Shown: positions 9,351 to 16,747 of the stretch, one piece after another
How positions within the stretch are numbered: position 1 is the first letter of the stretch
How the letters are laid out: every line of letters starts with the position of its first letter
NCBI RefSeq assembly: GCF_900167025.1
Contig: NZ_FUXC01000003.1
Coordinates: 70,457 to 134,456 of the forward strand
Length of the DNA stretch: 64,000 bases
Direction of reading: 5' to 3'
From: Treponema berlinense
GTDB taxonomy: Bacteria > Spirochaetota > Spirochaetia > Treponematales > Treponemataceae
Position numbers and translations under genes: made by a program
The notes under the pieces: generated by a model
Databases searched by the model: none
The model's input: only the letters and a program-made list of their open reading frames with translations
Told to the model about the DNA's origin: nothing

Positions 9351-10536
9351 TGTACAAAACCTTTTTTAAGTCCACCGTCAAAAATCCAGAGCGGCCCGTC
9401 TTGTAAAAGTCGCTTTCTTCCCAGGCGACGGCAAGAGTTGTTCCGCTTATGCAGAACGGACCGTAAATGTAGTTTTGTGGAAGTTTTGGAAGGCGGAATG
9501 CGGCGTTTTTGCCGTTGTTCAAAATCGGTTCACCGTCCAGGGCGCCGTTAAAATATGTGGTTCCGTCAGAAAAAACAGCGCAAATCCAGTCGTCTGCAAT
9601 TATTGCGTGTGCGCCTATAAGAAAAGAATTTTCTGAGCTTTCTGCGGTTTCTGAGCCAAAGTCTGGGCCGGAAATAAAGGTTTTTGGAGAAGTTCCGCCG
9701 GAGTTTTTGCATTCGACCGAAAAATAAAAATTTTGCGGGATCGAAGACAAGAGCGAACGCAGGCGTTTTGGCGAATCTGAAAATTTTTTCGGAGAATTAA
9801 GCAGCCTGTAATTTTCTTCCGAAGTTTCCTGAATCGTAATTTTTTCGTCTTTTGTAAATGGCGAAAGGCTTTCGAGCGAAGAATTTGCAAAAAAATTTAT
9901 ATAGGTAAATTCGGTTTTAGAATTATTTATTTTTTTTATAGAAGCAAAAAATGAATTTCCGTCAAAAAAAGTTCCTGTGATTTCTCCGCCGCCGCCAAGC
10001 CTTAAATCTCCGTAAGTGATAGCCGGATAAAAAGCCTTTAATTCCTTGGAAATTCTTACCAAAAACGGTCGGTTTGAATCTTGAGCACTGCCGGTTTCGG
10101 AAAGAGAGGCTTCCTTGTTAAAAAAAGAGGAGCGGCTCAAAGTAAAATATGGATTTTCGTTGTCAAAAATCAGGTTTGAAGCTGTCGAATTGGAAAAAAG
10201 CTCGTAATCTTGAATCAAAACCGGTTGAACCTGCTGGCTTTCGTTTTTTGCAAAGTGAATTACGCCAAGCCTGTTTACGAGCATGTAGCCGCTTTTGTCG
10301 GCCGCAGTGTTTGCATCGCTTGCACGCAAAGTTTCTGTCCAGGGTTTTAAACTCGAAATTCCCGATTGCTGGGGAAGAGAAGTCTGTTCAAAACCATCTT
10401 CCGTAAAAAAATACCAGCTGTGGTGTTTTGTGTTTTCCGGAATTTGAGAAATCGTGGCCTTTGTTTGTTTTGAGCAGCCTGCAAAAATCAAAAGACTTGC
10501 CGAAACTGCCGCCGTAAATAAAAAATTCTGCTTCAT
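9340..10536 (-). CDS. Hypothetical lipoprotein
   Basis: 398-residue exported protein of unknown function. The N-terminus KQNFLFTAAVSASLLIFAGC ends in a lipobox (IFAGC), so Cys-20 is the expected lipidation site. The mature part contains repeated short beta-strand blocks of the type SWYFFTEDGFEQ, GYMLVNRLGVIHF and GPFCISGTTLAVAWEE, which suggest a propeller-like or WD-like fold; this is inference. It precedes and overlaps by 11 bases the gene for a probable beta-barrel protein, so the pair may form an envelope unit. Confidence 0.7.
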   Translation of the reverse strand: MKQNFLFTAAVSASLLIFAGCSKQTKATISQIPENTKHHSWYFFTEDGFEQTSLPQQSGISSLKPWTETLRASDANTAADKSGYMLVNRLGVIHFAKNESQQVQPVLIQDYELFSNSTASNLIFDNENPYFTLSRSSFFNKEASLSETGSAQDSNRPFLVRISKELKAFYPAITYGDLRLGGGGEITGTFFDGNSFFASIKKINNSKTEFTYINFFANSSLESLSPFTKDEKITIQETSEENYRLLNSPKKFSDSPKRLRSLLSSIPQNFYFSVECKNSGGTSPKTFISGPDFGSETAESSENSFLIGAHAIIADDWICAVFSDGTTYFNGALDGEPILNNGKNAAFRLPKLPQNYIYGPFCISGTTLAVAWEESDFYKTGRSGFLTVDLKKVLYNEK

Positions 10537-10594
10537 TTGTATTTATATCGGCCGTTTTAAGGATTTTTTTTAGATTTTTGGAGCGCATGTCACG

Positions 10595-10665
10595 GTCTAA
10601 CCTGCTCTTGCTGCAAGTCCTCCGTCGCTCCGCTCGTCCGGCCTTTCCGCGACGATCAGGGCTAA
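10595..10665 (-). repeat. Intergenic hairpin repeat, family B copy 1
   Basis: On the minus strand it begins TTAGCCCTGAT and ends AGCAGGTTAGAC, the boundaries shared by the other family B copies. The interior is GC-rich with short inverted repeats around CGGA/GAGC triplets. It lies upstream of the lipoprotein gene. Confidence 0.6.
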
Positions 10666-10717
10666 GATTTTTCTTTTGCAAATGTAACTTTTTTTTATGG
10701 ACTTATGTTATTTATTT

Positions 10718-10765
10718 GAGTAAATTTACTCGAAGCCTCTGATTGTCTTTTTGGAGGCTTTTTTT
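10718..10765 (+). terminator. Perfect palindrome followed by a terminator, no gene upstream
   Basis: GAGTAAATTTACTC (10718-10731) is a perfect 14-base palindrome. It is followed at once by arms AAGCCTC (10733-10739) and GAGGCTT (10754-10760) and a T run. No + strand gene ends here, so this is either the end of a short RNA or an attenuator for the gene at 10835. Confidence 0.6.
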
Positions 10766-10834
10766 GTCGGAGTTTGGAAAACATTTTAAAATTTTTGGCT
10801 GGAATCAGGCCTTGTTATTTTTACAATTTAAAAT

Positions 10835-11677
10835 ATGAAAAAGTTTTGTCTTTGCGCCGCAATCTTTTGTCTTGCGGCCGCCTGTTTTGCAGAAAATGAA
10901 ATTTCGGATTTTTGTCAGAAAAAAATCGATGAATTTGTTACGCTTCGTGTCGAGTTAAAATCGGAAGATGACCTTACCGCTGTCGAAATGATAAAAAATA
11001 TTGAAAATGAAACGATGATTGTGCTTCCTGCCGTTGCAAAGGATTTTGAGCAGGAAAAGCAGATTCTTGCAAATTTATATTTTATGGAAGCATACGCAAG
11101 AATTTTGACAAAAGAAAACCGCGTCCAATTGCGCAAAAATATGAAAAAACGGATGAACGACTGCCTGGAATTGATGCAAAAGCGCAGCGAAGAGCAGCTG
11201 AGCAAGTGGTTTTATGTTTCGACCGCCGATGTGACAAGCTACTATATGACGCGCTCCATTGCGGCGACTTTTTACTGGGGATTTAAGGTAAAGGACTGGC
11301 ACAAAAAGGCGCTAAAAAAAGATAAGTTTATGGCGTCGGCAAATGCCTGCCTTGGAAACTGGAATTTTTACGCTCCGCCTCCAATCGGTTCAAACAAAAA
11401 GGCAAGGCAGCTTTACAAAAACGGTATAAAAGGCGCCCGGACTCCTGGCGAAAAATATATGGTCTACACGTATTATTCGCAGTTTTTGTATGAGCTTGGA
11501 GAAAAAGACGAGTGCGAAAAATATATGGAACTTGCCTACGGCCTGGAACTAGGAACAAAAGAACTGGATTTGATGAGAAAATGCAACGACGAAGGAATTT
11601 CGTATTTGCAGTATATGCGCAATTCGTCGGGAATTGATGAAGAAATTCCGGAAGCAGAAAAAGAAGAAGACGATTAA
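10835..11677 (+). CDS. Hypothetical exported helical protein
   Basis: 280 residues, unknown function. Signal peptide KKFCLCAAIFCLAAACFA is cleaved before ENEISDF; the Cys positions do not make a convincing lipobox. The mature protein is helical, with a TPR-like stretch near residues 170-240 (KKARQLYKNGIKGARTPGEK, YYSQFLYELGEKDECEKYM), and ends in an acidic tail (EEIPEAEKEEDD). It may scaffold other periplasmic proteins, but this is inference. It is a single-gene unit with its own terminator and a possible attenuator about 70-115 bases upstream. Confidence 0.7.
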   Translation: MKKFCLCAAIFCLAAACFAENEISDFCQKKIDEFVTLRVELKSEDDLTAVEMIKNIENETMIVLPAVAKDFEQEKQILANLYFMEAYARILTKENRVQLRKNMKKRMNDCLELMQKRSEEQLSKWFYVSTADVTSYYMTRSIAATFYWGFKVKDWHKKALKKDKFMASANACLGNWNFYAPPPIGSNKKARQLYKNGIKGARTPGEKYMVYTYYSQFLYELGEKDECEKYMELAYGLELGTKELDLMRKCNDEGISYLQYMRNSSGIDEEIPEAEKEEDD

Positions 11678-11691
11678 AAAACGAAAAATTC

Positions 11692-11733
11692 AAATTGGCT
11701 TTGCCTTGTTTTTAGGCGGAGCCAATTTTTTTT
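11692..11733 (+). terminator. Intrinsic terminator
   Basis: Arms AAATTGGCT and AGCCAATTT with an inner GCCT/AGGC extension, followed by T8, 15 bases after the stop of the exported protein gene. Confidence 0.9.
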
Positions 11734-11744
11734 GCAAAAAAAAG

Positions 11745-11771
11745 TATTACCTATTGACAAGGTAGGTAATA
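11745..11771. promoter_or_regulatory. cysK operator 1, overlapping the -35 box
   Basis: Perfect nine-base inverted repeat TATTACCTA (11745-11753) and TAGGTAATA (11763-11771) with a nine-base spacer that contains the -35 hexamer TTGACA. The geometry suits a dimeric repressor, for example a CymR/IscR-like Rrf2 regulator, but the regulator is not identified. Confidence 0.75.
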
Positions 11772-11782
11772 AGAATTATAAA
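11754..11782 (+). promoter_or_regulatory. cysK promoter
   Basis: Consensus TTGACA (11754-11759), 17-base spacer, TATAAA (11777-11782). Expected start of transcription near 11789, leaving a leader of about 50 bases. Confidence 0.85.
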
Positions 11783-11797
11783 TTAAGTATCAGATAA

Positions 11798-11820
11798 ACC
11801 TATCAAACAACTAGGTAATA
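11798..11820. promoter_or_regulatory. cysK operator 2, just downstream of the transcription start
   Basis: A second copy of the same element, ACCTA (11798-11802) and TAGGTAATA (11812-11820), again with a nine-base spacer. It lies between the expected transcription start and the ribosome-binding site. Confidence 0.65.
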
Positions 11821-11838
11821 ATGCTTTGGAGGAAAAAT

Positions 11839-12771
11839 ATGGCAAAAATTTACACTTCGGCAGACCAGCTTATTGGACACACACCGCTTCTTGAACTGTC
11901 GCATATCGAATCAGAAAACTCACTTGGAGCAAAAATTCTGGCAAAACTTGAATATTTTAATCCGGCAGGTTCTGTAAAAGACCGCATTGCAAAGGCAATG
12001 CTCGACGAAGCCGAAGCAAAAGGAATCCTTACAAAAGACTCGACAATTATTGAACCAACTTCTGGAAATACAGGAATTGGACTTGCTTCTGTTGCGGCAG
12101 CCCGCGGTTATAAAATTGTAATCGTAATGCCGGAAACAATGTCTGTTGAGCGCCGCCAGCTTATGAAAGCTTATGGTGCGGAACTTGTTCTTTCTGACGG
12201 TTCAAAGGGAATGAAGGGTGCGATTGCAAAGGCTGAAGAAATCAAGGCAAATACTCCAAACAGTTTTATTGCCGGTCAGTTTGTAAATCCTGCAAATCCA
12301 AAGGCTCATTTTGAATCTACTGGTCCTGAAATTTGGGAAGACACTGACGGAAAAGTAGACATTTTTGTTGCTGGCGTAGGAACTGGCGGAACTATTACAG
12401 GAACTGGAAAATTCCTTAAGTCAAAAAATCCTGGCGTAAAAATTGTTGCAGTTGAGCCAAAATCTTCTGCTGTGCTTTCGACAGGAGTTGCCGGTCCTCA
12501 TAAAATTCAGGGAATTGGCGCAGGTTTTGTGCCGGATGTCCTTGATACAAAAATTTATGACGAAGTTATTACCGTTTCAAACGAAGACGCTTTTGCAACT
12601 GGCAAATTGATTGGTAAAAAAGAAGGTGTTCTCGTTGGAATTTCTTCTGGAGCGGCTGCCTGGGCTGCAATTGAGCTTGCAAAACGTCCAGAAAACAAGG
12701 GAAAGAATATTGTTGTTCTTTTGCCGGATACTGGAGACCGTTATCTTTCTACTCCGCTTTTTCAGGACTAA
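11839..12771 (+). CDS. cysK: Cysteine synthase A (O-acetylserine sulfhydrylase)
   Basis: PLP enzyme making cysteine from O-acetylserine and sulfide. Start chosen at the ATG preceded by GGAGGA (11828-11833), giving 310 residues, the usual CysK length; an earlier ATG at 11821 would place the ribosome site inside the gene. The PLP lysine is in [11 protein letters not shown], the substrate loop in [10 protein letters not shown], and the phosphate-binding glycines in [11 protein letters not shown]. It stands alone with its own promoter and paired operators, so expression is likely repressed when cysteine or sulfide is plentiful (inference). No cysE is adjacent. Confidence 0.96.
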   Translation: MAKIYTSADQLIGHTPLLELSHIESENSLGAKILAKLEYFNPAGSVKDRIAKAMLDEAEAKGILTKDSTIIEPTSGNTGIGLASVAAARGYKIVIVMPETMSVERRQLMKAYGAELVLSDGSKGMKGAIAKAEEIKANTPNSFIAGQFVNPANPKAHFESTGPEIWEDTDGKVDIFVAGVGTGGTITGTGKFLKSKNPGVKIVAVEPKSSAVLSTGVAGPHKIQGIGAGFVPDVLDTKIYDEVITVSNEDAFATGKLIGKKEGVLVGISSGAAAWAAIELAKRPENKGKNIVVLLPDTGDRYLSTPLFQD

Positions 12772-12816
12772 GGAAAAATAAAACAAAGCCGGAAGACTTT
12801 TTGTTTTTCGGTTTTG

Positions 12817-12901
12817 CTTACGCCGGGGTGGAGCAGCGCAAAGCGTTGCAAGGACTCTTGCAATGGAGCGGAAAGCGGAACTGCGAAACACCGGTTTGAG
12901 C
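12817..12901 (+). repeat. Intergenic hairpin repeat, family B copy 2
   Basis: Begins CTTACGCCGG and ends CACCGGTTTGAGC as in the family B boundaries. The central hairpin is TTGCAAG-gact-CTTGCAA (12846-12863), flanked by CGC-aa-GCG type mini-hairpins. Confidence 0.65.
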
Positions 12902-12974
12902 GCAAAATGCCGTCCTGATTTTTTATTTTTTGAATCAGGTTGTTTTGTTCTGTTAAAAAATCTAAAATGGTTTT

Positions 12975-14333
12975 ATGGACAGAAATTTTGACCTGTCAGA
13001 ACTTTTGAACCGGAATTCTGCCGTTTCCCTTAAAAAGCAGATTGGTTTTGTCTGGCACCTGAGTATTCCCGGAATGATGGCGCAGTTGTCGTCGATTTTG
13101 ATGCAATATATTGACGCCGCAATGGTTGGTTTTTTGGGAGCGCGTCAGTCGGCGAGTATAGGTCTGGTTGCTTCTTCGACCTGGGTTTTGGGAAGCCTTT
13201 TGCACGCTCTTTGCATTGGATTTACGGTTCAAATGGCGCATCTTGTCGGCGCTGGAGAAAAATCCAAAACAAAAAATTTGCTTTTTAATGCGCTTTTGAC
13301 CTGCATTTGCTTCAGCCTGTTTTTGCTTTTGCTTGGAACTGGAATAAGCTTTAAACTGCCGTTGTGGCTTGGCGCAAGCGATGAGATTTACAGTGACGCT
13401 TTTTGGTATTTTTTGATTTTTTGTCTTTCTGCTCCTTTTTACGAAATAGTTTATCTGCTTGGCGGAATGCAGCAGTGTTCTGGAAATATGAAGCTTCCCG
13501 GCATTTTAAATGCCTTGATGTGTTTATTGGACATTGTGTTTAATTTTCTTTTTATCTTTGTTTTAAATCTTGGCGTAAAAGGCGCGGCTCTTGGTTCTGC
13601 GTGCTCCGCCTTGAGCGTTGCCCTGCTTTTTTTGTATTTTACTCTTTTTAAGTCTGAATATTTGAAATTTACCGGTCATAAAGGTTTCTTTTTTGACGGA
13701 AACGTGATAAAAAAGGCGGTAAAACTTGCAGCTCCTGTTGCCCTTGAAAGCTCCGCTTTTAGCGGCGCTCTTGTCGTTGTTACAAAAATGGTTTCTCCTT
13801 TGGGCGCTGTGAGTCTTGCCGCAAATTCTTTTGCAACGACTGCCGAAAGCCTTTGTTATATGCCTGGATATGGAATTTCGGAGGCGGCTACAACTCTCGT
13901 TGGCCAGAGTTTTGGCGCAAAAAGGCGGGATTTGGTCCGTTCGTTCAGCTGGATTACTGTTTTTTACGGAATTGTTCTGATGACTGTAAGCGGACTTGCC
14001 ATGTATTTTGCCTGTCCGCTAATTTTTAAATTTATAACGCCAGACCCTGCAATCCGCGCTCTTTCGGTTGAAGTGCTCAGAATTGAACTTTTTGCGGAGC
14101 CTCTTTTTGGAGCGAGCATTGTTGCAATGGGCGCTCTCCGTGGAAAAGGCGACACTCTCGTTCCAAGCATTTTAAATCTTTTTAGCCTGTGGGTTGTGCG
14201 TTTGAGCCTGAGTTTTGTTCTCGTAAAAAATTACGCTCTAAAAGGAATCTGGTTTGCAATGGCTGTTGAACTTTGTTTCCGCGGACTTATAATGCTTGCA
14301 AGGCTTGCCTTTGGAAAGAATAAAAAAGCCTGA
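12975..14333 (+). CDS. MATE family multidrug/sodium efflux transporter
   Basis: Inner-membrane antiporter of the multidrug and toxic compound extrusion family, 452 residues with about 12 hydrophobic segments in two six-helix halves. The N-terminal half holds LSIPGMMAQLSSILMQYIDAA with the family's conserved Pro and the (A/G)xVG block, and the second half has the matching KLAAPVALESSAFSGALVV. The ribosome-binding site is poor. It converges on rnhA, with only five bases between the two stop codons. Substrate cannot be inferred. Confidence 0.92.
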   Translation: MDRNFDLSELLNRNSAVSLKKQIGFVWHLSIPGMMAQLSSILMQYIDAAMVGFLGARQSASIGLVASSTWVLGSLLHALCIGFTVQMAHLVGAGEKSKTKNLLFNALLTCICFSLFLLLLGTGISFKLPLWLGASDEIYSDAFWYFLIFCLSAPFYEIVYLLGGMQQCSGNMKLPGILNALMCLLDIVFNFLFIFVLNLGVKGAALGSACSALSVALLFLYFTLFKSEYLKFTGHKGFFFDGNVIKKAVKLAAPVALESSAFSGALVVVTKMVSPLGAVSLAANSFATTAESLCYMPGYGISEAATTLVGQSFGAKRRDLVRSFSWITVFYGIVLMTVSGLAMYFACPLIFKFITPDPAIRALSVEVLRIELFAEPLFGASIVAMGALRGKGDTLVPSILNLFSLWVVRLSLSFVLVKNYALKGIWFAMAVELCFRGLIMLARLAFGKNKKA

Positions 14334-14338
14334 CAATA

Positions 14339-14797
14339 TTATTCAAACTTTGCAATTTCGCTCTGGCAAAGACTGTCGCAAACTTCGTTGTATTCAACTC
14401 CGGCATGGCCTTTAACCCAGTTCCATTCGACGTTTAAGAGGGAATTGAGAGAATCGAGTTTTTCCCAAAGTTCACGGTTTAAAACCGGTTTTTTTGCGGC
14501 AGTTTTCCAGCCGTTCTTTTTCCAGCCAAAAATCCATCCAGTAATTCCGTTTTTTACGTACTGACTGTCGATATTCAGTTGAACCGGGCAGTTCCGAAGC
14601 CTTTCCGTGTTGTAAATTGCCGAAAGCGCGTTTATTGCCGCCGTAAGCTCCATTTTGTTGTTTGTAGTTAATTTATCGCCGCCGCTTAACTGGCGTGCCT
14701 CGCCTTCTGCAATGATTACGCAGGCCCAGCCTCCAGGCCCGGGATTTCCGTGGCAACCGCCGTCCGTATAAACAATGATTTTTCCTGAATTTTCCAT
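14339..14797 (-). CDS. rnhA: Ribonuclease HI
   Basis: Degrades the RNA strand of RNA:DNA hybrids. The start giving MENSGKIIVYTDGG (152 residues, close to the usual 155) was preferred to an ATG 13 codons earlier. Catalytic acids are visible: Asp in IVYTDGGCHGNPGPGG, Glu in NKMELTAAINAL, Asp in LNIDSQYVKNGI and Asp in EVCDSLC; the KGHAG loop His is present. All four metal-binding acids are intact, so the enzyme should be active. Confidence 0.96.
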   Translation of the reverse strand: MENSGKIIVYTDGGCHGNPGPGGWACVIIAEGEARQLSGGDKLTTNNKMELTAAINALSAIYNTERLRNCPVQLNIDSQYVKNGITGWIFGWKKNGWKTAAKKPVLNRELWEKLDSLNSLLNVEWNWVKGHAGVEYNEVCDSLCQSEIAKFE

Positions 14798-14842
14798 AAG
14801 TTCAAATATTCTAGCAGAAAAAGAAATGGACGGCAAACCAGT

Positions 14843-14919
14843 GTCTAACCGGCTGCTTCAAGTTCGGTAACCCTCATTGGCACTGTCGTGCCAACTGGCG
14901 CTTTCCGCATCCGGCGTAG
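14843..14919 (-). repeat. Intergenic hairpin repeat, family B copy 3
   Basis: On the minus strand it begins CTACGCCGGAT and ends AGCCGGTTAGAC. The central hairpin has arms TTGGCAC (14877-14883) and GTGCCAA (14888-14894), a different sequence from copy 2 but the same structure. Confidence 0.65.
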
Positions 14920-14934
14920 AATTTTTTGTCAGAC

Positions 14935-16527
14935 TTACAGGCAAGCTTTTAAAAATTCAACAAAAAGCGGACCTGCGTGGTTTGGACGGGACTTAAATTC
15001 TGGATGGAACTGTACTCCCACAAAAAAAGGATGCTCTTTTTCGGAAAGTTCGACCGTTTCTACGATTTTGTCGTCCGGGCTTGTTCCTCCAATTACCAAA
15101 CCTGCGTCCTGCATTTGTTCGCGGTACGAATTGTTAAACTCGTAGCGGTGTCTGTGCCGTTCTTCAATTAAATTTGATTTGTATGCTTTTTCGAGGATTG
15201 TTCCTTTTTGAATTTTGCAAGGATATTTTCCGAGGCGCATTGTTCCGCCCATAATTACGCCTTCCTGGTCTTTCATAAGGTCAATTACGGCATGTTCGCA
15301 CTGTTCGTCAAATTCACGGCTGTTGGCGTCGCTAAAATTCAAAACGTCACGTGCAAATTCAATCACGGCGATTTGCATTCCAAGGCAGATTCCAAAATAT
15401 GGCATTTTGTGGGTTCTGGCAAAACGCGCGGAAGTTATCATGCCTTCGATTCCGCGGTTTCCAAATCCGCCCGGAAGAATTATTCCTGCGCAGTCCTTAA
15501 AAATTTCCGGGGCTGTTTTGTCTGTTACGCTGTCAGAGTCAACCCATTTTATTTTTAGTTTGCGGCCGACAACAAACGAAGCGTGGTTCAGGCTTTCGAC
15601 AATGCTCAGGTATGAATCGTGGAGTTTTACGTATTTTCCGACAAGCGCAATTTGAATTTCGTCTTTTCGTGAGTGAATTGAATTCACCATTTTTTCCCAT
15701 TCAGAAAGGTTTGAAGTTGTTCCTTCGATTCCCAGTTCGCGGCAGACAACTTCGTCCATTTTTTGTTCGTGGAGCATGAGCGGAACCTCGTAAAGTGAAC
15801 TCAGGGTTTTGTTGTCGATTACGCAGTCTTCCGCAACATTGCAAAAAAGACTGATTTTTTTGCGGATTTCTTCGGGAACTGCTTCGTCCGAACGGGTTAC
15901 GATAAGGTCGGGATGGATTCCAACGGCCATGAGCTCTTTTACCGAGTGCTGAGTCGGCTTAGATTTGTATTCGTCGCTGCCGGAAATGTACGGAACTAGG
16001 CAAACGTGAATAAAAAGACAGTTTTTTCGTCCAACTTCTGTCGAAAGCTGGCGGATTGCCTCTAAAAATGGCTGGCTTTCGATGTCGCCGATTGTTCCTC
16101 CGATTTCTACGATAGAAACATCCGCGCCGCTTACCTGTGCATTTTTTAAAATAAAATCCTTGATTTCGTTTGTTACGTGAGGAATAATTTGCACTGTCTG
16201 GCCGAGATACTCGCCCTGCCGTTCTTTGTTCAAAACGTTCCAGTAAACTCTGCCGGAGGTCAAATTTGAATATTTATTTAAATTTTCGTCGATAAAACGT
16301 TCGTAATGGCCAAGATCGAGGTCGGTTTCTGCTCCGTCGTCTGTTACAAAAACTTCGCCATGCTGAAACGGGCTCATTGTTCCAGGATCAACGTTCATAT
16401 AAGGATCTAGTTTTTGAGATGCAATTTTTAAACCGCGGCATTTTAAAAGCCGGCCCAAACTTGCGGCTGTAATTCCTTTTCCTAAACCGCTTACAACTCC
16501 GCCGGTCACAAAAATGAATTTTGACAT
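14935..16527 (-). CDS. pyrG: CTP synthase
   Basis: Makes CTP from UTP with glutamine nitrogen. The 530-residue protein has the synthetase domain first (FVTGGVVSGLGKGITAASLG, the P-loop) and the class I glutamine amidotransferase domain from about residue 290, with PGGFGNRG, nucleophile Cys in YFGICLGMQ and catalytic His/Glu in GVQFHPEF. AAGAGG lies eight bases before the ATG. It follows carA-carB on the same strand, so pyrimidine genes are grouped, but a structured element with T runs separates it from carB. Confidence 0.97.
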   Translation of the reverse strand: MSKFIFVTGGVVSGLGKGITAASLGRLLKCRGLKIASQKLDPYMNVDPGTMSPFQHGEVFVTDDGAETDLDLGHYERFIDENLNKYSNLTSGRVYWNVLNKERQGEYLGQTVQIIPHVTNEIKDFILKNAQVSGADVSIVEIGGTIGDIESQPFLEAIRQLSTEVGRKNCLFIHVCLVPYISGSDEYKSKPTQHSVKELMAVGIHPDLIVTRSDEAVPEEIRKKISLFCNVAEDCVIDNKTLSSLYEVPLMLHEQKMDEVVCRELGIEGTTSNLSEWEKMVNSIHSRKDEIQIALVGKYVKLHDSYLSIVESLNHASFVVGRKLKIKWVDSDSVTDKTAPEIFKDCAGIILPGGFGNRGIEGMITSARFARTHKMPYFGICLGMQIAVIEFARDVLNFSDANSREFDEQCEHAVIDLMKDQEGVIMGGTMRLGKYPCKIQKGTILEKAYKSNLIEERHRHRYEFNNSYREQMQDAGLVIGGTSPDDKIVETVELSEKEHPFFVGVQFHPEFKSRPNHAGPLFVEFLKACL

Positions 16528-16556
16528 ACAAAACCTCTTGATAAAATTTTTAAAAT

Positions 16557-16663
16557 AAAAAAAGCCGCCGACAGCAATCCCGTTAAAAATCGGAACTGTG
16601 CCCGCGACTTCTTCGTCAACTAATAATTTCGCCTCGAATAATAATACTAAAGGCTTTTTTTTT
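16557..16663. other. Structured intergenic element between carB and pyrG
   Basis: AAAAAAAGCC (16557-16566) pairs with GGCTTTTTTT (from 16652), so both strands show a long-range stem followed by T. On the minus strand this can act as the carB terminator or a pyrG attenuator; GCCT/AGGC gives an alternative short pairing. On the + strand 16581-16608 contains TTAAAAATCGG then AACTGTGCCCGCGACT, close to the B12-box core of cobalamin riboswitches, but no B12-related gene lies downstream and other conserved parts are absent. Confidence 0.5.
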
Positions 16664-16747
16664 CAAGTTCACTAGTTCGCTTGTGCCTGTCCGGCAAAAA
16701 TTGCAGAATTTGTCCGCAAAACATCTTTGCCAGAACAAAAAACAAAA

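Noticed and set aside
16557-16663. glmS ribozyme on the minus strand
   Set aside because: GTTGACGA and TCGGCGG occur, but spacing is too long, the cleavage-site region is missing and the downstream gene is pyrG.
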